Shown here in pieces: positions 16,352 through 23,966 of a stretch of 64,000 nt of DNA. Every line of letters starts with the position of its first letter. Position 1 is the stretch's first letter. The position numbers and the translations under genes were made by a program. Below the pieces are notes generated by a model that was not told where the DNA came from, made no database searches, and saw only the letters and a list, made by a program, of their open reading frames with translations. The DNA is taken from positions 349,211 through 413,210 of the forward strand of contig NZ_JAIHON010000010.1 of the NCBI RefSeq assembly GCF_021173675.1. Reading direction: 5' to 3'. Source of the DNA: Streptomyces lincolnensis. GTDB lineage: Bacteria > Actinomycetota > Actinomycetes > Streptomycetales > Streptomycetaceae.

Positions 16352-18111
16352 GAGTGGTTCTCCGGTCCGAGATCGGGCGTGTCGGCGAGCTGGGCGCGTG
16401 TGCCGGTGGTGGCGTGCAGCTCCAGCAGGACGAGGTCGTTGGCGCCCGGGCGCAGGACCGGCCCCGGCACGTACAGGGTGTGCTGAGGGCCGCGGTTCCA
16501 GTAGCGGCCCAGGTGGAAGCCGTTGACCCAGGCCTGGCCCTTGGTCCAGCCCGGCAGCGCCAGGAAGGTGTCGGCGGGTGTGTCCACCTCGAACGTCCCG
16601 CGGTGGAAGGCGGGCACGGCGTCCGAGGCCGCCTCCGACGGCTCGAACGGCAGCGCCTCCAGATCGTCCAGCGGAACGGCCCGGCACTCCCAGCCGTGCA
16701 GGGCGGTCCCCTGGAACGACACCGGACCCAGCAGCCCCTTGGGCGCGCCGATCCGCGGCCCGTAGTTGACCCCGCCCTGGTTCTCCACCAGGACCTCCAG
16801 CGTGGCACCGGCGTACGGGACGCGCACCGGCAGCGTCTCGTCGTGGCGTTCGCGTTCCAGTACGCCCACGGAGGCGCCGTCCACGAAGACCTGCGCGCGG
16901 TCGCCGACCCCGCCCGCGAAGTGCAGCAGACCGTCGCCCGCGGCCGGAACGGTGGCGCGGTAGAGCGCGTACCCGGTGGGCGCCCCGAGTTCGTCCATGG
17001 TCACCGGGTCCTCGGTGCGCACCGCCCCGTCCAGGGTGCGCAGATGCGGCAGCAGCGGGGCGCGGCGGTCCAGGTCGACCGTGGTGAGCGGGAGCTTGGG
17101 GCCCGGCGCCGGGGCGGGCTCGTCGGGCACCGGCGCGTACCGGGCGATGACGTCACGGAAGGCGTGGTACTTGGGGCCGGGGTCGCCGCTCTCGGTGAGC
17201 GCGGCGTCGTAGTCGTAGGAGGTGACGGTGGGCGCGTAGGTGTGGTGGTGGTTGGCGCCGTTGGTGAAGCCGAAGTTGGTGCCGCCGTGGAACATGTAGA
17301 TGTTGACCGAGGCGCCCGCCGCCAGCAGCTTGTCGAGGTCGGCCGCGGCGTTCTCCGCCGACCGCGTGTGGTGCGGGCCGCCCCAGTGGTCGAACCAGCC
17401 GATCCAGAACTCCGAGCAGAACAGCGGGCCTTCGGGCCGGTGCGCCCGCAGTGCCGCCAGGTGTTCGTCGACCCGGCCGCCGAAGGTGCCGCCGCTGACG
17501 GTGCCGGGCAGGCTGCCGGCGGACAGGTGCTTGGCGTTGGCCTGGTCGCAGGTGAACAGCAACTCCTCGACGCCACGGGCCCGCAGGGCCTCTTCGACGT
17601 GTGCGAGGTATGCGGTGTCGTCGCCGTAGGCGCCGTACTCGTTCTCCACCTGGACGGCGATCACCGGGCCGCCGTTCGCGGCGAGGTGGGGGAGCAGCGG
17701 GGGCAACAGCAGGTCGAGGTAGCGGTCGAAGGCGTCGGTGAAGCGGGGGTCGCTGGTGCGCAGCCGGATGTCGGGGTCCGAGACGAGCCAGTCGGGCAGC
17801 CCGCCGCCGTGCCACTCGGCGCAGATGTACGGGCCCGGACGCAGCAGGACGTGCAGGCCCTCGTCCTGGGCCAGCCGCAGGAAGCGGGGCAGGTCGAGCA
17901 GGCCGTCGAGGACGAGCGTGCCGGGCTCGGGCTCGTGGAGGTTCCACGGCAGGTACGTCTCGACCGTGTTGAGGCCCATCAGACGGGCCTTGCGCAGCCG
18001 GTCGGTCCACTGGTCGGGGTGGACCCGGAAGTAGTGCAGGGCACCGGAGATGATCCGGAACGGCTCACCGTGCAGGAGGAAACCGTCGGACGTCGTCGTC
18101 AGAGCGGGCAT
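16348..18111 (-). CDS. GH35 beta-galactosidase, canonical short member
   Basis: Glycoside hydrolase family 35 enzyme of 587 aa without an obvious signal peptide. It has ISGALHYFRVHPDQW at the N-terminus, RPGPYICAEWHGGGLPDWL, the acid/base pair in VQVENEYGAYG, the nucleophile region CSEFWIGWFDHWGG and MFHGGTNFGFTNGA. The jelly-roll C-terminus contains GWTKGQAWVNGFHLGRYW, a GH35 galactose-binding-like end. ATG 18111 has GAAGGGAAG upstream. It probably hydrolyses terminal beta-galactosides brought in by the MFS protein encoded next to it. Confidence 0.96.
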   Translation of the reverse strand: MPALTTTSDGFLLHGEPFRIISGALHYFRVHPDQWTDRLRKARLMGLNTVETYLPWNLHEPEPGTLVLDGLLDLPRFLRLAQDEGLHVLLRPGPYICAEWHGGGLPDWLVSDPDIRLRTSDPRFTDAFDRYLDLLLPPLLPHLAANGGPVIAVQVENEYGAYGDDTAYLAHVEEALRARGVEELLFTCDQANAKHLSAGSLPGTVSGGTFGGRVDEHLAALRAHRPEGPLFCSEFWIGWFDHWGGPHHTRSAENAAADLDKLLAAGASVNIYMFHGGTNFGFTNGANHHHTYAPTVTSYDYDAALTESGDPGPKYHAFRDVIARYAPVPDEPAPAPGPKLPLTTVDLDRRAPLLPHLRTLDGAVRTEDPVTMDELGAPTGYALYRATVPAAGDGLLHFAGGVGDRAQVFVDGASVGVLERERHDETLPVRVPYAGATLEVLVENQGGVNYGPRIGAPKGLLGPVSFQGTALHGWECRAVPLDDLEALPFEPSEAASDAVPAFHRGTFEVDTPADTFLALPGWTKGQAWVNGFHLGRYWNRGPQHTLYVPGPVLRPGANDLVLLELHATTGTRAQLADTPDLGPENHS

Positions 18112-18229
18112 GGGGCTTCCCTTCGGGGTCGGGGTGCGGGGCCTGGTTCCAGGAGGTTGAGCGGGGTGGCCGGATGGGACGGGAGCGGGGGATCGGGGGT
18201 GACCGGCCGGGATGGGGGAGGGGGCCGGT

Positions 18230-19441
18230 TCAGTGCCGTCTCGTGGCGCGGATCAGCCAGAGCGTGGCGGCCAGACACAGCGCCGAGACGCCGCCCAGCA
18301 GCAGCGGTACCGCGCGGACCCCGGACGCCTCGATGGCCTTGCCGAGCGCCGGGCCCGCGACGACACCGCCGACCATGGACGCGGCGATGACCAGGGCTCC
18401 GGCCCGGCGGGCGGTCGGCGCCGCCCGGTGCAGCCAGGGCAGCCCGGTGGGGAAGATCGGGGCGATGAACAGACCGACACCGGCGTAGGCGTACGGCGCG
18501 AGCGCCGGTATCGAGGCCAGCAGCAGACAGGCCGTCATGCCCGCGCAGGAGACCGTGATGATGGCCTGCGCCGAGAAGCGCAGCGCGATCGGGGCGACCA
18601 GGAACCGGCCGACGGTCATCATCAGCCAGTACACCGAGGTGGCGGTCGCGGCGACGCCGGCGCCGTAGCCGACGGTCTCCAGATGTGTGGGCTCCCAGCC
18701 GCCGACGCCCGCCTCGATGCCGACGTGCAGCACGTACAGCGCGACGAACACCGCGAGCACCGAGCCCAGGCTGCGGCCGAGGACCCGCCCGCCGCCGTCG
18801 GCGGCCGCCGCGTCGCTCGGCTGCGTCGCCCGGTCGCGGACGCCCTTGAGGCACAGCAGCAGGGGCAGGTTGACGAGCGCGAAGCCCAGGAACACGGCCG
18901 GGTAGTGCGCGGAACCGACCACGCCGATCAGCGCCGGGCCGAGGATCGCGCCGATGCCGAAGTGGGCGTTGAGGATGTTCAGCATCGCGGCCGACCGGCG
19001 CCCGAAGCCCACCGCGAACAGCTGGTTGAGGCCGTAGTCGATACCGCCGAAGCCGAGCCCGGCCAGCAGCGCCGCCGCCAGCGCGGTCGGCCAGTTCGGC
19101 GCGAGCGCGAAGCCCGCCGCGCCGACCGCCATGAGCAGGTACGAGGCACCGAGGATGCGCCGGTTGCCGATCCGGCCGAAGAGCCGGTCGAACAGCAGCA
19201 CCCCGGCCACCCCGCCGACGAAGTGGGCGCTCAGACCGAGCCCCGCCGCCGACGGTGTGAGCCCGAACTCCTCCCGGAGCCCGGGGATGGCCGGCCCGTA
19301 GAGGGCCTGGAGCGCCCCGATGAGCACGAAGCCCACGCAGGACGCGACCACGGCGGCCGGACTGAACACCGCGGTGGACGGCCCGACGGGCGCGGGCGCC
19401 TGCGGGCCGCTGGTGTCGACACCCTGTTTCTCCCCCTGCAC
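18230..19441 (-). CDS. MFS transporter, predicted galactoside or sugar importer
   Basis: Major facilitator protein of 403 aa with about 12 hydrophobic segments. Features include FVLIGALQALYGPAIPGLR in helix 1, FDRLFGRIGNRR in the loop 2-3 position typical of MFS motif A, and LNAHFGIGAILGPALIG in the middle, reminiscent of FucP-like sugar permeases. GTG 19441 has AAGGAGAGG upstream. It is first of the leftward operon and lies directly behind the LacI-type palindrome, so a sugar substrate matching the GH35 enzymes is likely. Drug efflux is less likely from context. Confidence 0.85.
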   Translation of the reverse strand: MQGEKQGVDTSGPQAPAPVGPSTAVFSPAAVVASCVGFVLIGALQALYGPAIPGLREEFGLTPSAAGLGLSAHFVGGVAGVLLFDRLFGRIGNRRILGASYLLMAVGAAGFALAPNWPTALAAALLAGLGFGGIDYGLNQLFAVGFGRRSAAMLNILNAHFGIGAILGPALIGVVGSAHYPAVFLGFALVNLPLLLCLKGVRDRATQPSDAAAADGGGRVLGRSLGSVLAVFVALYVLHVGIEAGVGGWEPTHLETVGYGAGVAATATSVYWLMMTVGRFLVAPIALRFSAQAIITVSCAGMTACLLLASIPALAPYAYAGVGLFIAPIFPTGLPWLHRAAPTARRAGALVIAASMVGGVVAGPALGKAIEASGVRAVPLLLGGVSALCLAATLWLIRATRRH

Positions 19442-19468
19442 CGCGCACCTCTCCTTCGATCCGACGCT

Positions 19469-19490
19469 GTGATGTTACCGGTAACATCAC
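19469..19490. promoter_or_regulatory. Perfect 22-bp LacI-type operator
   Basis: A perfect palindrome with half-site GTGATGTTACC (centre CCGG) lies 28 bp upstream of the MFS start codon. Its symmetry and central CG are typical of LacI-family sites. The LacI-type regulator encoded at the far end of the cluster is the likely ligand. Confidence 0.85.
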
Positions 19491-19542
19491 GGCCGTCAAG
19501 ATCCCCGGCAGGGGTGGATTCATGGACGGATCCGAAAGGGAA

Positions 19543-19577
19543 CTGGACTGTTGGTCCAGCAGTTGGACGTGTAGTCT
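19543..19577 (+). promoter_or_regulatory. Inverted repeat and possible -10 before the YheO-type regulator
   Basis: CTGGAC-TGTTG-GTCCAG (19543-19559) is a perfect 6-bp inverted repeat. It is followed by a third TTGGAC copy at 19563-19568 and by TAGTCT (19572-19577), which fits an actinobacterial -10. The GTG start and its GGAGGGGGAG site follow 40 bp later. The repeat is a candidate operator for autoregulation. Confidence 0.45.
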
Positions 19578-19620
19578 AGGTGTCCTGGTCGGGAGAGGTC
19601 GGTGGAGGGGGAGAAGTTCT

Positions 19621-20334
19621 GTGGCGGGTAATGCGGGCGCCGTCCTGGACGCCGAACGGGACGCGATCCTTGCCGCGCTGGCCCCGGTCCTCGAAGGGCT
19701 CGTGGCCACCTTCGGTCCGGTGTGCGAGGTGGTCCTCCACGACTACCGGCGCCCGGAGCAGTCGGTGGTCGCCATCGCCGGCTCGGTGACCGGGCGCACC
19801 GTGGGCGGGGCGATGAGCGAGATCGGCCTGCGGATGGTCGCCCGCGGCCAGGAGGCGACCGACGAGCTGAACTACCTCACCCGGACCCCGTCCGGAGGGA
19901 TCGTCAAGTCGTCCACGATGGTGCTGCGCGACTCCACGGGCGCGGTGTTCGGCGCGCTGTGCGTCAATCTCGACGTCTCCGCGGTCACCGAGGCCCACAC
20001 CCTGCTCGGCTCCCTCGCCGGGATCGCCCGGCCCCCCGCCGAACTGCCGGTCACCACCTTCGGCAACGACATCGACTCCGTCGTGGACGTGATGCTCGAC
20101 GCCCACCAGCTCCACCAGAACCGGCCGTGGGCGGCGCTCGACCGCGCGGAACGGCTGGAGCTGTTCCGCGGCCTGGACGAGCGCGGGGTGTTCGCGGTGC
20201 GTCGCGCGATCGAGCAGGTGGCCGCCCGGCTCGGCATCTCCCGGGCCTCCGCGTACAGCTATCTCTCCCAGTCCCGAGCACGAGCAGCAACAGCGACCGA
20301 CTCCACTTCCGACTCCTCTGGAGGGCACGCGTGA
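19621..20334 (+). CDS. YheO/DauR-type PAS-HTH transcriptional regulator
   Basis: Predicted DNA-binding regulator of 237 aa. The N-terminal YheO-like sensor domain (about residues 15-125) has LVATFGPVCEVVLHDYRRPE, GRTVGG and FGALCVNLDVS. The C-terminal HTH (about 170-220) has RAIEQVAARLGISRASAYSYL. GTG 19621 is chosen for the strong GGAGGGGGAG just before it. Its stop overlaps the GTG of the PLP lyase gene, so the two are translationally coupled. In DauR-type systems this family senses amino acids or their breakdown products; here the ligand may be the lyase substrate. Confidence 0.88.
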   Translation: MAGNAGAVLDAERDAILAALAPVLEGLVATFGPVCEVVLHDYRRPEQSVVAIAGSVTGRTVGGAMSEIGLRMVARGQEATDELNYLTRTPSGGIVKSSTMVLRDSTGAVFGALCVNLDVSAVTEAHTLLGSLAGIARPPAELPVTTFGNDIDSVVDVMLDAHQLHQNRPWAALDRAERLELFRGLDERGVFAVRRAIEQVAARLGISRASAYSYLSQSRARAATATDSTSDSSGGHA

Positions 20335-21308
20335 CGACCACCACCCCACCGATCTCCCTCGACGACGTCCGCGACGCGGCCGCCCGGCTCAAGGGCGTCG
20401 CCCACCGCACCCCCGTCCTGCGTTCGCGCACGCTCGACGAACTGGTCGGCGCCGAAGTCCTCCTCAAGTGCGAGAACTTCCAGCGCGTGGGGGCCTTCAA
20501 GTTCCGCGGCGCCTACAACGCGGCCTCCCGGCTCACCCCCGAACAGCTGGCCCGGGGCATCGCCGCCTACTCCTCCGGCAACCACGCCCAGGCCGTCGCC
20601 CTGGCCGCCCGGGAGCTCGGCACCACCGCGGTGATCGTCATGCCGCAGGACGCCCCGGCCTCGAAACGGGCGGCCACCGCAGGCTACGGCGCCGAGATCG
20701 TCACGTACGACCGCTACACCGGCGACCGCGTCGCCATCGGCGAAGCCCTCGCCGCCGAGCGGAACCTCACGCTCGTCCCGCCGTACGAACACCCGCACGT
20801 CATGGCGGGTCAGGGCACCGCGGCCCTTGAACTCCTCGAAGAGGCGGGGGAGTTGGGCGCGCTGATGACACCGGTGGGCGGCGGCGGTCTCATCGCCGGC
20901 AGTGCCACCGCGGCCAAGGGCCTGGACGCCGGGATCCGTGTGATCGGTGTCGAGCCCGAGGCCGGGGACGACACCAGACGCTCGCTGGAGGCGGGCCACC
21001 GGGTCAGGATCCCCGTGCCCCGCACCATCGCCGACGGCCAGGCGCTGGAGACCCCGGGAGAGCTGACCTTCTCCGTCAACCAGCGGCTCGTCGACGAGAT
21101 CGCGCTGGTCTCGGACGACGAGATCCGGGACGCGATGCGGTTCGCCTTCGAGCGCCTGAAGATCGTCGTCGAGCCCAGCGGCGCGACCCCGCTGGCCGCC
21201 CTGCTCTCCGGCCGGGTCGGCGGCCTGCCGCCCCGGATCGGTGTGATCGTCTCCGGCGGGAACATCGACGCCGAGCGCTTCGCGCGGATCTGCGGGGCCG
21301 GTACCTGA
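20331..21308 (+). CDS. PLP-dependent serine/threonine dehydratase family; candidate hydroxyaspartate ammonia-lyase
   Basis: Fold-type II PLP enzyme of 325 aa. The Schiff-base lysine is in AFKFRGAYN, the substrate-binding loop is SSGNHAQAVALAA and the phosphate-binding loop is PVGGGGLIAGSATA. It lacks the ACT-like regulatory domain of biosynthetic threonine deaminase. Its size and motifs fit serine racemase, catabolic threonine dehydratase or threo-3-hydroxy-L-aspartate ammonia-lyase. Coupling to a YheO-type regulator favours a catabolic lyase, but the substrate cannot be assigned from sequence. GTG 20331 overlaps the upstream stop. Confidence 0.85.
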   Translation: MTTTTPPISLDDVRDAAARLKGVAHRTPVLRSRTLDELVGAEVLLKCENFQRVGAFKFRGAYNAASRLTPEQLARGIAAYSSGNHAQAVALAARELGTTAVIVMPQDAPASKRAATAGYGAEIVTYDRYTGDRVAIGEALAAERNLTLVPPYEHPHVMAGQGTAALELLEEAGELGALMTPVGGGGLIAGSATAAKGLDAGIRVIGVEPEAGDDTRRSLEAGHRVRIPVPRTIADGQALETPGELTFSVNQRLVDEIALVSDDEIRDAMRFAFERLKIVVEPSGATPLAALLSGRVGGLPPRIGVIVSGGNIDAERFARICGAGT

Positions 21309-21463
21309 TCCGGGTCCGGCCGCTATCACCCGAATGGCGGTGCCGTACCGGCGGGCGGACGATGGAGGGGTGGGGCTCGGCCCCCGCCCGCACCGCCCAC
21401 GACGGGCGGGGGACGGAGACCGGCCCCGGCCGCACCGAGCACGGCCGGAAAGGAAGAACCCTC

Positions 21464-21826
21464 ATGATCGAGGTGAAGACACTCGACAAGCCGGACGAGC
21501 GCCGCGATTTCCCCCGGGGGCATCTCGAAGCCGTCCACCTCACCGGACTGGACTTCGCCGTCGCCACCTTCGAACCGGGCTGGCGCTGGTCGGAGTCCGT
21601 GGCCCCCATCGCGGGCACGGACAGCTGCGAGATCCACCACAACGGCTATGTCGTCCAGGGCCGTATGCACATCCGGATGGACAACGACGGCGGCGAGAGC
21701 GAAGTGGGCCCCGGGGACGTCTTCGTGTGCCCGTCCGGACACGACGCCTGGGTCGTCGGCGACGAACAGGTCGTGGTGTACGACTTCGCGGGCGGCATGG
21801 CCCAGGAGTACGCGAAAGCCGACTGA
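21464..21826 (+). CDS. Cupin-domain protein
   Basis: Small single-domain cupin of 120 aa. It has a beta-barrel pattern with EPGWRWSESVAP, IHHNGYVVQGRMHIRMDNDG and GPGDVFVCPSGHDAWVVGDE. Metal-binding residues appear reduced relative to classical cupins. ATG 21464 has AAAGGAAG upstream. The role is unknown; such proteins often bind small metabolites. It is separated by about 155 bp from the lyase gene and reads in the same direction, without clear co-transcription. Confidence 0.8.
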   Translation: MIEVKTLDKPDERRDFPRGHLEAVHLTGLDFAVATFEPGWRWSESVAPIAGTDSCEIHHNGYVVQGRMHIRMDNDGGESEVGPGDVFVCPSGHDAWVVGDEQVVVYDFAGGMAQEYAKAD

Positions 21827-21870
21827 ACACTGCCTTCGGGGCCGTCTGCGAACCGTGGTGAGATGGTGCA

Positions 21871-22311
21871 GTGAGCCGTGCCTCCGAAGACACCAACCGC
21901 CGTATGCTGCGTGCCCGGGACGCCATGGACCGTTCCTACGCCCAGCCGCTGGACGTCCCGGCACTGGCCCGGATCGCCCATGTGTCCCAGGCGCACTTCA
22001 CCCGCACCTTCCGCGCCACCTTCGGAGAGACCCCGCACCGCTACCTCCAACGCCGCCGCGTCGAGCGCGCCATGTTCCTGCTGCGCGAGACCGACCGGAG
22101 CGTCACCGACATCTGCTTCGAGGTCGGTTTCGCCAGCCCGGGGACCTTCAGCCGCACGTTCCGCGACATCGTGGGCCGGTCGCCGCGGGAGTACCGCAAG
22201 GGGGCGAAGGAAGCACAGGAGGTGCGGGGAACGACGGCCGTGGCCGTGCCCACGTGCTTCACGATGGCGTGGACGCGGCCGTACGCCTGCCCTGTGACCG
22301 ACCCGAGGTGA
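21871..22311 (+). CDS. AraC-family regulator, DNA-binding domain only
   Basis: 146 aa containing both AraC helix-turn-helix motifs: VPALARIAHVSQAHFTRTFR and SVTDICFEVGFASPGTFSR, ending in VGRSPREYRK. There is no sensor domain, only about 40 extra C-terminal residues. It is followed within 90 bp by a VOC-family gene in the same direction. Stand-alone AraC domains next to glyoxalase-like genes are a recurrent arrangement, suggesting local control. Confidence 0.9.
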   Translation: MSRASEDTNRRMLRARDAMDRSYAQPLDVPALARIAHVSQAHFTRTFRATFGETPHRYLQRRRVERAMFLLRETDRSVTDICFEVGFASPGTFSRTFRDIVGRSPREYRKGAKEAQEVRGTTAVAVPTCFTMAWTRPYACPVTDPR

Positions 22312-22399
22312 CCTGATCGACCTGAGGTGACCCGAACCGTCCGGCGACCGAGCAGTTTTGGATAAGTTTCCGAGCGCCCCGCTCGGTAGCGTGAGGAGC

Positions 22400-22810
22400 A
22401 TGTTCACCGCCATCACGCATTCGCAGATCTACGTCCTGGATCAGGACGAGGCCCTCGACTTCTACGTCGGCAAGCTCGGGCTGGAGGTCAACGCCGATGT
22501 CGACCTCGGCTTCATGCGCTGGCTGACCGTCCATGTGCCCGGCCACCCGGAGCGGCAGATCCTGCTGGAGAAGCCGGGGCCGCCGGCGATGTCCGAGGAG
22601 ACCGCGGAGCAGGTCCGCGCGTTGCTGACGAAGGGGGCGATGGGCGGGCACCTCATCTTCAGCACGGAGGACTGCCGCAAGACGTACGAGACGCTGCGGG
22701 GCAAGGGGGTCGAGTTCACCGAGGAGCCCACCGAGCGCCCCTACGGGATCGACTGCGGCCTGCGCGACCCCTTCGGCAACAACATCCGGTTCACCCAGCC
22801 GAGCGCCTGA
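22400..22810 (+). CDS. VOC (glyoxalase/bleomycin-resistance fold) protein
   Basis: 136 aa with two beta-alpha-beta-beta-beta modules: IYVLDQDEALDFYVGKLGLE in the first and HLIFSTEDCRKTYETLRGKG with FRDPFGN-like LRDPFGNNIRF in the second. ATG 22400 has GTGAGGAG upstream. The substrate is unknown; VOC proteins include dioxygenases, thiol transferases and drug-binding proteins. It is probably controlled by the upstream AraC-type protein. Confidence 0.9.
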   Translation: MFTAITHSQIYVLDQDEALDFYVGKLGLEVNADVDLGFMRWLTVHVPGHPERQILLEKPGPPAMSEETAEQVRALLTKGAMGGHLIFSTEDCRKTYETLRGKGVEFTEEPTERPYGIDCGLRDPFGNNIRFTQPSA

Positions 22811-22829
22811 CCTCGGTGCCGCATCCGCC

Positions 22830-23804
22830 TCACACGGTCACGACGATCTTCGCGCGTGCGTGCGCCACCTCCAGGTGACGGATCGCCTCGGCCGCCTCGC
22901 CGAGGGGATACGTCCGCTCGATGACGGGGGCGATCTTCCCAGCCTCCGCGAACTCGCGCAGGACCGCGAGATTCCGCTTGCTCGCCTTGGCCGGGAGTTC
23001 GAGCAGCCGCTGGCGCACGAAGGGGGAGACCAGCCGCCGCTTGAAGAACAGCCCCATCGGCCCGATGAGGCTGCCGCCCTCGTACATGCCCCCACCGGAC
23101 AGCACCAGCGTGCCGGTGGGGGTGAGCGCGCGCCGGAACTCGCCCAGCGAGCGGTTGCCCACCAGGTCCAGCACGACGTCGTACCGGTGCCCCGCCCGGG
23201 TGAAGTCCTCCCGGGTGTAGTCGAGGACGCGGTCCGCGCCGAGGGAGCGGACGAGGTCGACGTTCCGGGTGCTGCACACACCGGTCACCTCGGCCCCGTA
23301 GACCTTGGCGAGCTGGACGGCGAACGTGCCCACACCGCCCGACGCCCCGTTCACCAGGACCGACTGCCCCGCCCGCAGCCGCGCCACGTCCCGCAGGCCG
23401 ATCAGCGCGGTGTTCGCGGCCAGGGGCATCGCCGCCGCCTGCTCGAAGGTGAGGCCGGACGGTTTCGGACCCACCATGCCGTCCCGGGCGCACACGTACT
23501 CCGCGAACGCCCCGTCGGCCTCGCCGTACACCTCCTCGCCCGGCCGCAGTCCCGTGACGCCGCCGCCGACCGCCTCCACCACGCCGGCGAAGTCCCGGCC
23601 CCGGATCTTCGCCCGGGGGGCGCGCAGCCCGAGCGCCAGGCGGGCGATCCTCGGGTCGCCGCGCATGAGGTGCCAGTCGTAGGCGTTGACCGCCGCCGCC
23701 CGGACCCGCACCAGAACCTCGCCCGCACCGGGCACCGGCCGGTCGACGTCCCGGAACTCCAGCGTGTCCGCCGAGCCGTACCGGTCCTGGACCACTGCCT
23801 TCAT
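22830..23804 (-). CDS. MDR-superfamily NAD(P)-dependent oxidoreductase (quinone reductase type)
   Basis: 324 aa. It has an N-terminal GroES-like domain with RVRAAAVNAYDWHLMRGDP and GRDFAGVVEAVG. The Rossmann segment has SVLVNGASGGVGTFAVQLAKVYGAEVTGV. The zinc-ligand cysteines of classical alcohol dehydrogenases are absent, as in quinone oxidoreductases. It is read leftward, convergent with the VOC gene. Confidence 0.9.
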   Translation of the reverse strand: MKAVVQDRYGSADTLEFRDVDRPVPGAGEVLVRVRAAAVNAYDWHLMRGDPRIARLALGLRAPRAKIRGRDFAGVVEAVGGGVTGLRPGEEVYGEADGAFAEYVCARDGMVGPKPSGLTFEQAAAMPLAANTALIGLRDVARLRAGQSVLVNGASGGVGTFAVQLAKVYGAEVTGVCSTRNVDLVRSLGADRVLDYTREDFTRAGHRYDVVLDLVGNRSLGEFRRALTPTGTLVLSGGGMYEGGSLIGPMGLFFKRRLVSPFVRQRLLELPAKASKRNLAVLREFAEAGKIAPVIERTYPLGEAAEAIRHLEVAHARAKIVVTV

Positions 23805-23887
23805 GGGTTCCCCCTCCGTTGAACGGAGCGTAGAGGCGGCACGGCGGTAGGGACATCGGGGACAAGCCCTACTTCTCCGGGAGGAGT

Positions 23888-23942
23888 CACCGGTCCTCTC
23901 CGAGTGGAGCCACCGGTCTCCTCCGGAAGGAGTCCACCGGTC
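23888..23942. repeat. Three short CACCGGTC repeats with terminator-like hairpin
   Basis: CACCGGTC occurs at 23888, 23911 and 23935, a spacing of 23-24 bp, each preceded by GGAG-like bases. The last two flank CTCCT-CCGGA-AGGAG and can fold into one longer hairpin. The array lies after the VWA gene stop and before the oxidoreductase start, so it may terminate the leftward VWA operon. Confidence 0.55.
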
Positions 23943-23966
23943 CCGAACCGGGTCCGGTCCTCGCGG

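Noticed and set aside
14217..16808. 863-aa minus-strand frame overlapping the GH35 genes
   Set aside because: It is an alternate-frame shadow rich in Arg/Gly/Pro, while the GH35 frames have catalytic motifs.
23888..23942. CRISPR-like array
   Set aside because: Only three short repeats, with no unique spacers of CRISPR length and no cas genes.
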